From Arachis hypogaea (lineage: Eukaryota > Streptophyta > Magnoliopsida > Fabales > Fabaceae): a stretch of 64,000 nt of DNA. The first letter of the stretch is position 1. Each line of letters starts with the position of its first letter. Where the stretch lies: assembly GCF_003086295.3 (NCBI RefSeq), contig NC_092051.1, forward strand, positions 71,177,772-71,241,771, written 5' to 3'. Positions 46,451-58,183 of this stretch are shown piece by piece. Below the pieces are notes generated by a model that saw nothing but the letters and a program-made list of their open reading frames with translations, did not search any database and was not told the origin of the DNA. A program made the position numbers and the translations under genes.

Positions 46451-49400
46451 GTAAAAAAAAAAACACCTGAGGAGCCTATCGAAGATGAGGCCATTACGGT
46501 TCGCCCGTAAGTATCCTCCTCGGGATAGCGACATTTAAAGAACGAGTGTCAGCAGAACATAAAATAAAAAAAAGGGAAAAAATCGAGAAAAAACTGTGAA
46601 AAAAAATTGGAGTAGCTTGCCAAAGATGAGGCCATTACGGCTTGCCTTTAGGTGTCCTCCTCAAGATAGCGTCATTTAAAGAACGAGGGTCAGCACAACG
46701 TAAAAAAAAAAAAAGAAAAAAAAAAAGAACACCTGAGGAGCCTGCCGAAGATGAGGCCATTACGGCTAGCCCTTAGGTGTCCTCCTCGAGATAGCGTCAT
46801 TTAAAGAACGAGAGTCAGCAGAACGTAAAATAAAAAAAACCAGAGGAGCCTGCCGAAGATGAGGTCATTACGACTCGCCTTTAGGTGTCCTCCTTGGGAT
46901 AGCGTCATTTAAAGAATGAGTGTCAGCACAACGTAAAAAAAAAAAACCGTGAGGAGCCTGCCGAAGATGAGGCCGTTACGGCTCGCCTTTAGGTGTCCTC
47001 CTCGGGATAGCGTCATTTAAAGAACGAGGGTCAGCACAACATAAAAAAAATGGAGGATCCTGCCGAAGATGAGACCATTATGGCTCGCCTTTAGCTGTCC
47101 TCCTCGGGATAGCGTCATTTAAAGAACGAGTATCAGCACAACGTAAAAAAAAAGGGGGAAAAACTGAGAAAAAACTGTGAAAAAAAATCGGAGGAGCTTG
47201 CCAAAGATGAGGCCATTACGGCTTGCCTTTAGGTGTCCTCCTCAGGATAGCGTTATTTAAAGAACGAGGGTCAGCACAATGTAAAAAAAAAAAAAACACC
47301 TAAGGAGCCTGCTGATGATGAGGCCATTACGGCTCGCCCGTAGGTGTCCTCCTCGGGATAGCGTCATTTAAAAAACGAGTGTCAGCAGAACGTAAAATAA
47401 AAAAAAGGGAAAAAATCGAGAAAAAACTGTGAAAAAAAATTGGAGGAGCTTGCCAAAGATGAGGCCATTACGGCTTGCCTTTAGGTGTCCTCCTCAGGAT
47501 AGCGTCATTTAAATAACGAGGGTCAGCACAACGTAAAAAAAAAAAAGAACACCTGAGGAGCCTGCCGAAGATGAGGCCATTACGTCTCGCCCTTAGGTGT
47601 CCTCCTCGAGATAGCGTCATTTAGAGAACGAGAGTCAGCAGAACGTAAAATAAAAAAAAAAAAACCGGAGGAGCCTACCGAATATGAGGCCATTATGGCT
47701 CGTGATTAGGTGTCCTCCTCGGGATAGCGTCATTTAAAGAACGAGTGTCAGCACAACGTAAAAAAAAAAGGGGGGAAAAAACCGGAAAAAAACAGTGATA
47801 AAAAACCAAAGGAGCTTACCAAAGATGAGGCCATTACGGCTCGCCTTTAGGTGTCCTACTCGGGATAGAGTCATTTAAAGAACGAGGGTCAGCACAACGT
47901 AAAATAAATAAAAAAAATAAACCGGAGGAGCCTGCCGAAGATGAGGCCTTTATGGCTCGCGTTTAGGTGTCCTCCTCGGGATAGCGTCATTTAAAGAATG
48001 AGTGTCAGCACAACGTAAAAAAAAAAAAAAAACCGTGAGGAGCCTGCCGAAGATGAGGCCGTTACGGCTCGCCTTTAGGTGTCCTCCTCGGGATAGCGTC
48101 ATTTAAAGAACGAGGGTCAGCACAACATAAAAAAAAACGGAGGAGCCGGCCGAAGATGAGACCATTATGGCTCGCCTTTAGGTGTCCTCCTCGGGGTAGC
48201 GTCATTTAAAGAACGAGTATCAGCACAACGTAAAAAAAAAGGGGGAAAAAACCGGAAAAAACTGTGAAAAAAAAATCGAAGGAGCTTGCCAAAGATGAGG
48301 CCATTACGGCTTGCCTTTAGGTGTCCTCCTCAGGATAGCGTTATTTAAAGAACGAGGGTCTGCACAACATAAAAAAACAAAAACACCTGAGGAGCCTGCC
48401 GAAGATGAGGCCATTACGGCTCGCCCTTACGTGTCCTCCTCGGGATAGCGTCATTTAAAGAACGAGTGTCAGCAGAACGTAAAATAAAAAAAAGGGAAAA
48501 AATCGAGAAAAAACTGTGAAAAAAAATTGGAGGAGCTTGCCAAAGATGAGGCCATTACGGCTTGCCTTTAGGTGTCCTCCTCAGGATAGCGTCATTTAAA
48601 TAACGAAGGTCAGCACAACGTAAAAAAAAAAAAAAAAAACACCTGAGGAGCCTGCCGAAGATGAGGCCATTACGTCTCGCCCTTAGGTGTCCTCCTCGAG
48701 ATAGCGTCATTTAAAGAACGAGAGTCAGCAGAACGTAAAATAAAAAAAAAACCGGAGGAGCCTGCCGAAGATGAGGCCATTACGGCGCGTGTTTAGGTGT
48801 CCTCCTCGGGATAGCATCATTTAAAGAATGAGTGTCAGCACAACGTAAAAAAAAAAAAACCATGAGGAGCCTGCCGAAGATGAGGCCGTTACAGCTCGCC
48901 TTTAGGTGTCCTCCTCGGGATAGCGTCATTTAAAGAACGAGGGTCAGCACAACATTAAAAAAAAAACGGAGGAGCCTGCCGAAGATGAGACCATTATGGC
49001 TCGCCTTTAGGTGTCCTCCTCGGGATAGCGTCATTTAAAGAACGAGTATCAGAACAACGTAAAAAAAAAGGGAAAAAACCGAGAAAAAACTGTGAAAAAA
49101 AATCGGAGGAGCTTGCCAAAGATGAGGCCTTTACGGCTTGCCTTTAGGTGTCCTCCTCAGGATAGCGTCATTTAAAGAACGAGGGTCAGCACAACGTAAA
49201 AAAAAAAAAAAAAAAACACCTGAGGAGCCTGCCGAAGATGAGGCCATTACGGCTCGCCCGTAGGTGTCCTCCTCGGGGTAGCGTTATTTAAAGAACGAGT
49301 GTCAGCAGAACGTAAAATAAAAAAAAACCGGAGGAGCCTGCCGAAGATGAGGCCGTTACGGCTCGTGTTTAGGTGTCCTCCTCGGGATAGCATCATTTAA

Positions 49401-50822
49401 AGAACGAGTGTCAGCACAACGTAAAAAAAAAGAGGGGGGGGAACCGGAAAAAAAACTTTGAAAAAAAACCGAAGGAGCTTCCCAAAGATGAGGCCATTAC
49501 GGCTCGCCTCTAGGTGTCCTCCTCAGGATAGCGTCATTTAAAGAACAAGGGTCAGCACAACGTAAAAAAAAAAAAAAAAACCGGAGGAGCCTGCCGAAGA
49601 TAAGACCTTTACGGCTCGCGTTTAGGTGTCCTCCTCGGGATAGCGTCATTTAAAGAATGAGTGTCAGCACAACGTATAAAAAAAAAAAAAGGGAAAAAAC
49701 CGAGAAAAAACTGTGAAAAAAAAAATTGGAGGAGCTTGCCAAACATGAGGCCATTACGGCTTGCCTTTAGGTGTCCCTCTCAGGATAGCGTCATTTAAAG
49801 AACGAGGGTCAGCACAACGTTAAAAAGAAAAAACACCTGAGGAGCCTGCCGAATATGAGGCCATTACGGCTCTCCCTTAGGTGTCCTCCTCGGGATAGCG
49901 TCATTTAAAGAACGAGTGTCAGCAGAACGTAAAATAAAAAAAAAACCGGAGGAGCCTACCGAAGATGAGGTCATTACGGCTCATGTTTAGGTGTCCTCCT
50001 CGGGATAGCGTCATTTAAAGAACGAGTGTCAGCACAACGTAAAAAAAAAAAAAAGGGAAAAAACTGGAAAAAAACTGTGAAAAGGAGCTTCCCAAAGATG
50101 AGGCCATTACGGCTCGCCTTTTAGGTGTCCTCCTCGGGATAGCATCATTTAAAGAACGAGGGTCAGCACAACATAAAAAAAAAAAAAAAAAATCGGAGGA
50201 GCCTGCCGAAGATGAGGCCTTTACGGCTCGCGTTTAGGTGTCCTCCTCGGGATAGCATCATTTAAAGAATGAGTGTCAGCACAACGTAAAAAAAAAATCG
50301 TGAGGAGCCTGCCGAAGATGAGGCCGTTACGGCTCGCCTTTAGGTGTCCTCCTCGGGATAGCGTCATTTAAAGAACGAGGGTCAGCACAACATAAAAAAA
50401 AAACGGAGGAGCCTGCCGAAGATGAGACCATTATGGCTCGCCTTTAGGTGTCCTCTTCGGGATAACGTCATTTAAAGAACGAGTATCAGCACAACGTAAA
50501 AAAAAAGGGAAAAAATCGAGAAAAAACTGTGAAAAAAAGTGGAGGAGCTTTCCAAAGATGAGGCCATTACGGCTTGCCTTTAGATGTCCTCCTCAGGATA
50601 GCGTCATTTAAAGAACGAGGGTCAGCACAACGTAAAAAAAAAAATAAAAAAAAAAAAACCTGAGGAGCCTGCCAAAGATGAGGCCATTACGGCTCGCCCT
50701 TTGGTGTCCTCCTCGAGATAGCGTCATTTAAAGAACGGGAGTCAGCAGAACGTAAAATAAAAAAAAAAATCGGAGGAGCCTGCCGAAGATGAGGCCATTA
50801 CGGCTCGTGTTTAGGTGTCCTC
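46446..50822 (-). repeat. Poly-A-oriented satellite array, block D (inverted)
   Basis: About 40 copies of the same family read as the complement: GAGGAGCCTGCCGAAGATGAGG, then GGTGTCCTCCTCGGGATAGCG, CATTTAAAGAACGAGGG, TCAGCACAACGT and an A tract. Marker monomers (GAGTATCAG at about 47129, 48216, 49044 and 50482) recur at about 1.09, 0.83 and 1.44 kb, so the higher-order order differs from block C. The last five bases, TCCTC, are the left target-site duplication of element 2. Confidence 0.95.
50818..50822. repeat. Target-site duplication (left) of element 2
   Basis: TCCTC, identical to 63138-63142. Confidence 0.9.
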
Positions 50823-52753
50823 TGATGTGCGGAAAACGATCCGACACAAAACTCACCGGCAAGTGCACCGGGTCGCATCAAGTAATAATAACTCACGTGA
50901 GTGAGGTCGATCCCACAGGGATTGAAGTATTGAGCAATTTTAGTTTAGTGGTTGATTTAGTCAAGCAAATCAAGAGTTGATTGAGTGATTTGTGATTACC
51001 AGAATTTAAATTGCATGGAAAATAAAGGGAGAGGGGTAGATTGCAAAAAATTAAAGAGTAAAGAAAGTAAATAAGCTGAATCTTAAAGTGCAAGTAATAT
51101 AAATTGCAGAAACTTAGATTGCAAGAAATGTAAATTGCAGAATCTTAAAGTGCAAGAAATGTAAATGGCTTGAATTATAAAAAGAATTGGGAATTGGATT
51201 TGCAAAAATTAAACAGAGAAAAGTAAATCTCAACAAGTAGATAAGTAAAAGAGGAATTAAAATGAAACGGATCTCAACTGGAAACGTAAATTGCTTGAAG
51301 AAGTGTTCAACAGAGAAATTAAAATGAAAACTCCAGATCTCAGGACCCAAGAGACTAGATAACCAAGTCTAGATCTCAATACCTTCCTAGATCCAAATTG
51401 AGAATTCAATTGCAAGAAAAGTAAAGATCCAGCAGTAGAAGAAAAGAAGTGAAATCGCAAATTCTCAATGATGCAGTAAATCAAAACAGAAAGATCTCAA
51501 GGTGAGATTGAAGCAGAATTCCTTCAATTCTCAACACTCAAGACTCAGACAAAGTGTGTAGAAAAGAAAACAAAAACAACCCAGAGGAAGAGAATTCAAT
51601 TCTCCTTCCCAGGAACTCTCAAATTCTAAAAGCAACTACTAAGGTGAGCTCTCTACTGCATGTATTGAAAATTCTAAAAAGGAAGCTCTCTGAAACTTCA
51701 AATCCTAAGCTATTTATACACTTTCTTCCCATGATCATTAAGCCTTGAATTGGGCCTTTAGTCTTGATGGAATTGGGTTGATAGTAGCCTCCGTTGATTG
51801 CTCTTGGTGTTGGGAAGAAATCCTTTAGTGAACCGGGCCATGAACCATTCACGTTTGAGCCAACGTTTGAGGCAAACGTTGACTCAAACGTCACTTGTGT
51901 CAAATTATGCAGCCAAGTCCATTTGCTGTCCTCCACGTTTGGCTCAACGTTTGAGGTCAAACGTGAGCTCTAACGTGGATCACCCCAGGCTCTCTTTTTG
52001 GCCAACATTTGGCCCAACATTTGAGGCAAATGTTGGCGCAAACATGGCTCATCTAACTCATCAATCAGGGGTGCTCTTCCATGCTCTTTCTTGCCAAAAT
52101 GTAGCCAACGTTTGACCTCACGTTTGAGGCAAACGTTGGCTTAAACGTCGCTGCCCAGAAGCTCCAACTCTCCTCTTTTAGGCGCCAACGTTTGACCTCA
52201 CGTTTGAGGCAAACGTTGGCGCAAACGTTGCCCTTCCAGGAGTGCCATTTTTCTTTCTTTTAGGCGCCAACGTTTGACCTCACGTTTGAGGCAAACGTTG
52301 GCGCAAACGTTGCCTTCTAGGAGCTTCTTCTTCAGCCAACGTTTGCCTCAATGTTTGAGGTCAAACGTTGGCTCAAACGTTGGCTCTTCTCCAGGGTGTT
52401 CTTCATCTGCTACTCACATTTGAGTTGACGTTTGAGGCAAACGTCAGCTCAAACGTGAACTCCTCTTTTCAAGCCCATTCTTGCAACCTTCTTCCAAGCT
52501 TTATTCCTCCTGTCATCAATCAACAATTGTATCAAAGTTATGCCATAATCATGAGAGTTATCCTTCTTCTTGTCACACAAGCAATTATAGCACAAAAACT
52601 CATGAAAATGCATCAATTCATCCATGGTTGATTGAATCAAAGGAAAATGAAATTCAATCCAATTAGCTTACTTGTGGCTTAAGAAAGTGCATAAAACCAA
52701 ATAAAAACAAAGGAAAAAGACTAGTGAAACTAGGCTAAGATGACTTGTCATCA
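50823..52753 (-). repeat. 3' LTR of element 2
   Basis: 1931 bp, from TGATGTGCGG to TGTCATCA on the + strand. U5 is at the left: the conserved block at about 50857-50960, then degenerate CTTGCAATCTAAG-type repeats. TATA is at 51711-51718. The palindrome array with CAAACGTTGGC and CACGTTTGAGG units is at about 51847-52460. It carries one palindromic unit (~79 bp, near 52140-52220) and one 12-bp piece more than the 5' LTR. Confidence 0.92.
51711..51718 (-). promoter_or_regulatory. TATA box of element 2 3' LTR
   Basis: TATAAATA on the minus strand in the shared GAAAGTGTATAAATAG context. Confidence 0.7.
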
Positions 52754-53775
52754 CAACACCAAACTTAAAACTTGCTTGTCCCCAAGCAAGAAAAGAGTTA
52801 TTAAGAAGAAAGAATGAAAACAAAAGAGAATGCTCATGTTAGCAGAGTGTTATTGGTAGCTCATGGGGTTTTATGCAGATGTGTAACTACTCACTTCTTA
52901 TTGACAAGTAGGCCTAGAAAGTTCTCTCTAAGCATCAAGCCAGACACTGCTATGACCTCTCATTATTCCTTTGTCCTTGTTTACTGAATTTATTTATTTT
53001 TTTTTTAGCTTTAGTTCAGTGTCATGTGTAACAAGCTCTTTTCTTTATTTATGCTTGACACATTATTCACTTTAGACACTTAGCTCACATCCCTTCTTAG
53101 AACATTGATGCCCAGCACCTCTTTGGGTTACTAAATGTCTTGTAGCTAGGTTGCTCTTGATAGTGGACTTTCAGTTGATAATCCCGGGTTAGTTAACCTA
53201 AGTTACCAAGTGTTAATGCACTCCAAAGAACTTAATAATCCAAGCAGATCCTAGTACAAAGACACCACAGGCATATATTCTAAAGTTCAAACTATTGGTG
53301 TCTAGCTTTGTTTCTTTTTATTTTTCTTTTGTTCTGTTGCCACTTTTGGCTTTTTCTCTTCTCTTTTTGTTTTTCTTTTCACCCAAGGACTTTTATTTTG
53401 TTGAGATTCATAGACAGTGAACTACTTTCTTCTTAAAAAGAGAACAAGCTATTCCTTTTATTCACTAATAATGAGTTGCCACACAATCACACATACATGC
53501 CACCACTTACTATTATTTGACTTCTAGCTAACAATGAACCATCTTACTTCATGCTTCAAACATTTCTTTTATTGAATTGAAAAGATGCAGGGGACAAAGC
53601 ATGCATTAGTTAAGTGAAAGTAAACACACAAGCACACACTTAGACTAACTTACTTATTTTAAGAAAACAAACATAATGCAAAGACCATTAACTAAAATGA
53701 CCTAATAAGGATGCAAAGACTACTTTATACAGAAATGATGCATGCTTTCTTTGTAGTAAGGAGCAGGTCCACCTT
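52754..53775 (-). other. Non-coding 3' region of element 2
   Basis: About 1 kb between the downstream frame and the 3' LTR. It starts, next to the LTR, with CAACACCAAACTTAA and the CTTGCTTG-TCCC-CAAGCAAG hairpin (52771-52790), the same arrangement as in element 1. The rest is AT-rich with pyrimidine runs; no frame or repeat of note. Confidence 0.7.
52771..52790 (-). other. Hairpin at the polypurine-tract position, element 2
   Basis: Perfect 8-bp stem, identical to that of element 1 in stem and distance (17 bp) to the LTR, although the flanking bases differ. Possible plus-strand priming or termination structure; function not shown. Confidence 0.65.
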
Positions 53776-54954
53776 TCATGTATCAGGCTTTTTCTTGCTT
53801 TTTTCATTTGCTTGGGTGTTGGTGTTCCTTGTGTCCATGTCTGTTGTCTGTTGACCCCGCCAAAACCTAGCTTTATTCATCGCCTCCTCTACTCTATCTT
53901 CAAGTCTCATAGCCTTGCTTACTTCTATCTCACTTTTCCCTTTGAAGAACTCATCGAAAGTTGGAAATGCTGGATCCATGTTGTGCAGGTGCTCTCCAAT
54001 ATAGTTCATTTTGATTTGACTATTTATGTTGTAGTCGGCTTGGACTTCATATCTTGCATCTTGGAGAGTTGTGAACTCTTTGAGAGCCCTCATATTTTCA
54101 GCTTGCATTTGTGCTAACTTTCCAAATGATTCGTGAGATTGAAAAGCATGCTCCTCTTGCATCACGAAAAATTTTGACTCAAACTCACTTTGTCTGTTCA
54201 TCATTCTCAGCTGCCATTCCTCTTGCTCTTGTTGGTTTTTCATGTAGTGGGAATGGTATTCCTCTTGCCTTTCTTGAATTCTCATGTATTGTTGTGATAA
54301 TCTTCCAATTGCTTCCTGCATTTGAGTCATATCTAGAGTGTTATGTGGTGGAATGTGTTGCTGTTCTTCTTCCTCTTGTGGCTCTTCTTCCTCCATTGGT
54401 TCATTTCTTTGCCTTCTTCTTGGTAGTCTTCGGCTCTGCTGTGCTTCAGTAATGATCATCATTCTTTCAATGGTTATAGGCATGCCCGGGTTCAGCCATG
54501 TTGGATTTGCCTCTTCCATTGGCACCTTGGCTTTCATACATAAACGCATAATGGTGCTCGGGTAGTGTAGCCACCCTTCGGCCGAATTTTTCTCTGCTAA
54601 CCTTTGAATGTCATTTGCAATGATCTCATGGACCTTCACTTCTCCTCCCGTTATTATGCAATATAACATGATAGGTCTCTTCTTATTGACCTCCGAGTTG
54701 TTTACTGTGCCTAAGATTGATCTCTTCATTAGCTCATACCAACATTTTGCTTCAGGAGTGAGATCTCCTCTTCTCAAGTACTTGTACTTGTTTTTAGTAG
54801 TTCCTACCCACTCCGTGTTGACTACACTAATCTCACTGGCAATCTCATCATATTCTTGCTCTTCATTTAGCCTTTGATGGTATCCTGGCTTATCAAAATG
54901 GGTTGCCCTCAGTTTTAATGCTTTCATGATAGTGTTTGGGCTAAAATCTACTTT

Positions 54955-54959
54955 AGTTC
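54955..54959. repeat. Target-site duplication (left) of nested solo LTR
   Basis: AGTTC, identical to 56822-56826. Confidence 0.9.
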
Positions 54960-55304
54960 TGATGACAAGTCATCCTAGCCTATTTTAGCTAGTCCTTTTC
55001 TTTTGTTTTCATTAGAATTATGCACTTTCTTGAGCTACAAGCAAGCTAATTGAGTAGATTTTCATGTTTCCCTTGATTGAACCAACCATATATGAATTCA
55101 TGCCATTTCATGAGGTTTCATGCTATATTTGTTGCATATTATGAAAGAATGAATATCTCATGATTTTGAGCATAGCTTTGATGAGTTTGGTTGATTAATG
55201 ATAGGTGAAGAAAGCTTGGAGAAAGGTTGAAGCAAGAAGGAATGGCTAGGAGTGAAGAGAGGACAATGGAATAAGTGAAATTGAACCAGGAAGCAAGAAG
55301 CTGG

Positions 55305-55840
55305 ACCTAAAGTTAGCATCAAACTTTTGCACAAACTTTTGGTTGAAAAGTTAGCCCCAACGTTAGCCCCCTAACTTGGAGGCTAACGTTGGAACTTGAA
55401 AATTCTCCCCTGGGCTCCAAAAGTTTGCGCCAACGTTAGCCCCCTAACTTTGAGGCTAACGTTGGCACATGAATTTCTCCCCTGGGCTCCAAAAGTTTGC
55501 GCCAACGTTAGCCCCCTAACTTGGAGGCTAACGTTGGCACATGAATTCCTCCCTGGCCATCCAACGTTTGCGCCAACGTTAGCCCCCTAACTTGGAGGCT
55601 AACGTTGGCACATGAATTTTCAATGGAGAAGGAGCAAAAGTTTGCGCCAACGTTAGCCCCCTAACTTGGTGGCTAACGTTGGCGCCACAAGCACATTAGG
55701 CAAGGCCAACGTTAGGGTCAAAGTTAGACCCCTAACGTTGGCACCAACGTTCATACCAGCAAATTGTGCTGGCTGCTATGAAAAGTTGGAGCCAAAGTTA
55801 GACCCCTAACTTTAGCTCCAACTTTTGGTCCAACTTTTGC
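55305..55840. repeat. CTAACGTTGG palindrome array in nested solo LTR
   Basis: Five or six units, each with CCAACGTTAGCCCCCTAAC followed by GAGGCTAACGTTGG, joined by linkers such as TGGGCTCCAAAAGTTTGCG. Each unit folds into a long stem. Arranged as in the other LTRs but with a different sequence. Confidence 0.88.
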
Positions 55841-55977
55841 TAACCTCAAACCCGGTTCAATTGGTTCACTTTGGTTCTTCTTCAAACTTCAAGAGCAATC
55901 AACCAAGGCCTCTTTCAACCCAATTCCACCAAGAGCAAAGGCCCAACTCAAGGCTTGAAGATCATTTGAAGAAAGTG

Positions 55978-55985
55978 TATAAATA
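55978..55985 (+). promoter_or_regulatory. TATA box of nested solo LTR
   Basis: TATAAATA within GAAAGTGTATAAATAG; just downstream of the palindrome array. Confidence 0.7.
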
Positions 55986-56821
55986 GGATAGAATTCAAGT
56001 TCTTCGGGGAGCTTTCCTTTTGGAATTTTCATAATAGTTTTCGGAGAGCTTTTGATATTGAGTGAACTTTAATTTCTTTGTTTTCATTGCTTTCAATTTC
56101 ATTTACTCTTGTCTTGGATCTTGGATTGGAGAATTGAAGAAATTCTGTTTCAATCTCAATCTTGGATCTCTCTGTTTCTTTACTGTTAATTGAATTTCAT
56201 TTCCGGTTAATTGCTCTTCATCTATTCTCTTTGAAATTTACAACTCCCTTGCAATTGTTCTTATTGGATCTAGGAAGGCATTGAGATCTAGACTTAGTTT
56301 TCTAGTCTCTGGGTCCTGAGATCCAAATCTCCAATTTACGTTCTGTTTCTTGCTTTCCATGTTCATTTACTTTTCTGCTATAAGATCCGATCCAATCCCA
56401 ATCCCCTTTTACTCTTCTGTTTGATGCAATTTAACTTTTCCTTGTTTAATTACTGCAAATCCACGTCCCAATCCCCTTTACATTTCAAGCAATTTACATT
56501 CCTTGCACTTTAAGATTCCGTAATTTACATTTCTTGCACTCTAAGTTTCTACCATTTAATTTCTTGTTCTTTACGTTTCAGCAATTTATTTCTTGTTCTC
56601 TTTACTTCAATGCAATTTAATTTCTGCAAGTCACAAAACACTCAACCAACACTCGATTCGCTTGACTAAATCAACCACTAAACTAAAATTGCTCAATCCT
56701 TCAATCCCTGTGGGATCGACCTCACTCCCGTGAGTTTTTATTACTTGATGCGACCCGGTACACTTGCCGGTTAGTTTTGGGTGTTTTTGGAGAAATTTAT
56801 TTTTCACCAAATATCTCATCA

Positions 56822-56826
56822 AGTTC
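56822..56826. repeat. Target-site duplication (right) of nested solo LTR
   Basis: AGTTC, a perfect match to the left copy. Confidence 0.9.
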
Positions 56827-57154
56827 CCCGCACATAACTCTTATAAGTTGGAGCTTGATTCATTTCGGTCCTTGGGGTATTGGCGTAGAATTCCCATATA
56901 ATGTTCGCATTGATTTTGGTAATTAGTGAAATGAGCTCCTCCCACCTCCTCTTCCTAATCTTGGCTTTCATTTCTTGGCACTCATCGTCCGGCAATAGAA
57001 GTGGAACCTCTGGATATATCTTCTTCTGCCTCATCCATTCAAGTTGTAGTTGATGGTACCAAGATCTAAATTTTCACTGGTCAAATTCAGGGGTGTTTTC
57101 TTCAACCATGGGCTCCTTTCCTCTCCTTCGTTTGGTTCTTGAGGAAGAGGCCAT

Positions 57155-58116
57155 GATTGCTTGATTGGCCGATCTTTTTGAGGTTAGAGGGGGTGTGAAG
57201 AAAGTTGGAGATTTTGATGTGTTCAGAGAAAAATTTGGGGCTGAGCTTATATGATGAAGAATGATGGAGGGAATGGAGTTTGAATGGTTGGATTGCAAGG
57301 GGTGTGCAACTCTTCGGTTATGTGCATGGCTTTGAAGGTGGTGTGTTATGATTACTTAAATGAACAATGGAGGGCTGGGATACAATTGGGTGTTATGCGA
57401 ATCAAAGGTGTGCATGTGAGGGTGAATGAGGACAAATTTTTACTTCTTCAATGATTTTCAACGTGATCATTCCAAGGAGTGGCAGATTCACTTTTTGAGA
57501 CATTTGATGGGATTTTGTCCTCATGCTATGCTCTCCCTTTGTCTTGTCTCTTTCATTGAGTGTTCTTTGACCACCTAACCATCACAACAAGACAACAAAG
57601 ATCAACATTATCAAACCGTGGCAAGAGTACTTCCTTTATTAACAACTATGTGAACTCTCATTCCTTATATCTATTTTAACCGTGACTTTTCTTGGAGGAC
57701 ACCAAACTTAATGTTTGGTCATATAGTTAAAAAAATATTTATTCCTCCAACTAGTGTTCCTGAAATCCCAATGTCACTCTTGGTTAAATATTTATAAGAA
57801 ATGCTTTCATAAATTTTTTTTTGTGCATGATTTTTTTTTTAATTTTCATGAAGAGAAAGAAATTTTTTGATCTTCTGAAAATGTCCACCTATGCAGACAC
57901 CAAACTTAGTGTTTGGTCATATGCTTTATCAGGATAACTAAGCATACAGTATGAAAATATTTGTAACACTGGTTTGGTGTGCTTGAAGGCACACCAAACT
58001 TAGAAGCCTTAGCATATATTTCAAACAGTGCATGCATTCATTAAGTACGTTCATGAAAAGAAAAGAAATCATGCTCAGGTGATCATAGCTTATTGAATTT
58101 TAAAATGACGTAAATC
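57155..58116 (-). other. Non-coding spacer of element 2 with TTTGGTGT hairpins
   Basis: Between the CQASDNKRAL block and the downstream frame there is about 0.96 kb with no credible gene. ACACCAAACTTA motifs lie at 57699-57719, 57898-57918 and 57971-58003. The last forms GTTTGGTGTGC-TTGAAG-GCACACCAAAC (57972-57999), an 11-bp perfect stem. The same motif family occurs in element 1 at 17523-17787. Confidence 0.7.
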
Positions 58117-58170
58117 TTAAATCATGGGTTGCCTCCCATGGAGCGCTCTTTTATTGTCACTAGCTTGACA
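58117..58170 (-). other. CQASDNKRAL block with covarying hairpin, element 2
   Basis: On the minus strand it encodes CQASDNKRALHGRQPMI and then a stop, matching element 1 (CQANDNKRALVGRQPNLR). It contains CATGGG-AGGCAA-CCCATG (58123-58140). The loop is identical to that of element 1, while the two outer stem pairs differ but remain paired. It lies just past the 58184-58537 frame, in another reading frame. Confidence 0.72.
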
Positions 58171-58183
58171 CTGGGGCTTTCTT

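Larger units (their letters stand above)
54960..56821 (+). mobile_element. Nested solo LTR inside element 2
   Basis: 1862 bp, TGATGACAAGTCATCC...ATATCTCATCA, with perfect AGTTC duplications. In + orientation it has a U3 array of GCCAACGTTAGCCCCCTAAC/GGCTAACGTTGGC palindromes (about 55305-55840), TATA at 55978-55985, degenerate AATTTACATTCCTTGCA repeats (about 56470-56630) and the conserved U5 block (about 56674-56773). No internal region follows. It interrupts the minus-strand frame of element 2, so it inserted after element 2. Its palindrome sequence (CTAACGTT) sets it apart from both full elements. Confidence 0.93.
53776..57154 (-). pseudogene. Broken 'plant transposon protein'-like ORF of element 2
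   Basis: From the ATG at 57154 the minus-strand frame starts MASSSRTKRRRGKEPM (a basic, NLS-like cluster), meets a TGA at 57074-57076, continues to 56822, is split by the solo LTR at 54960-56821 and resumes at 54959 down to 53776. Leaving out the LTR and one target-site copy gives about 504 codons with the frame preserved. The middle part (RGDLTPEAKCWYELMKRS, then about 35 residues later ITGGEVKVHEIIANDI) resembles the conserved domain annotated in plants as 'putative plant transposon protein', often linked to Athila-like elements. The C-terminal half is Glu/Gln-rich and coiled-coil-like (about residues 190-330 of the 383-residue fragment). No catalytic motif is visible. It sits where some Athila elements carry an extra downstream ORF. 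The role is unknown. Confidence 0.75.
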
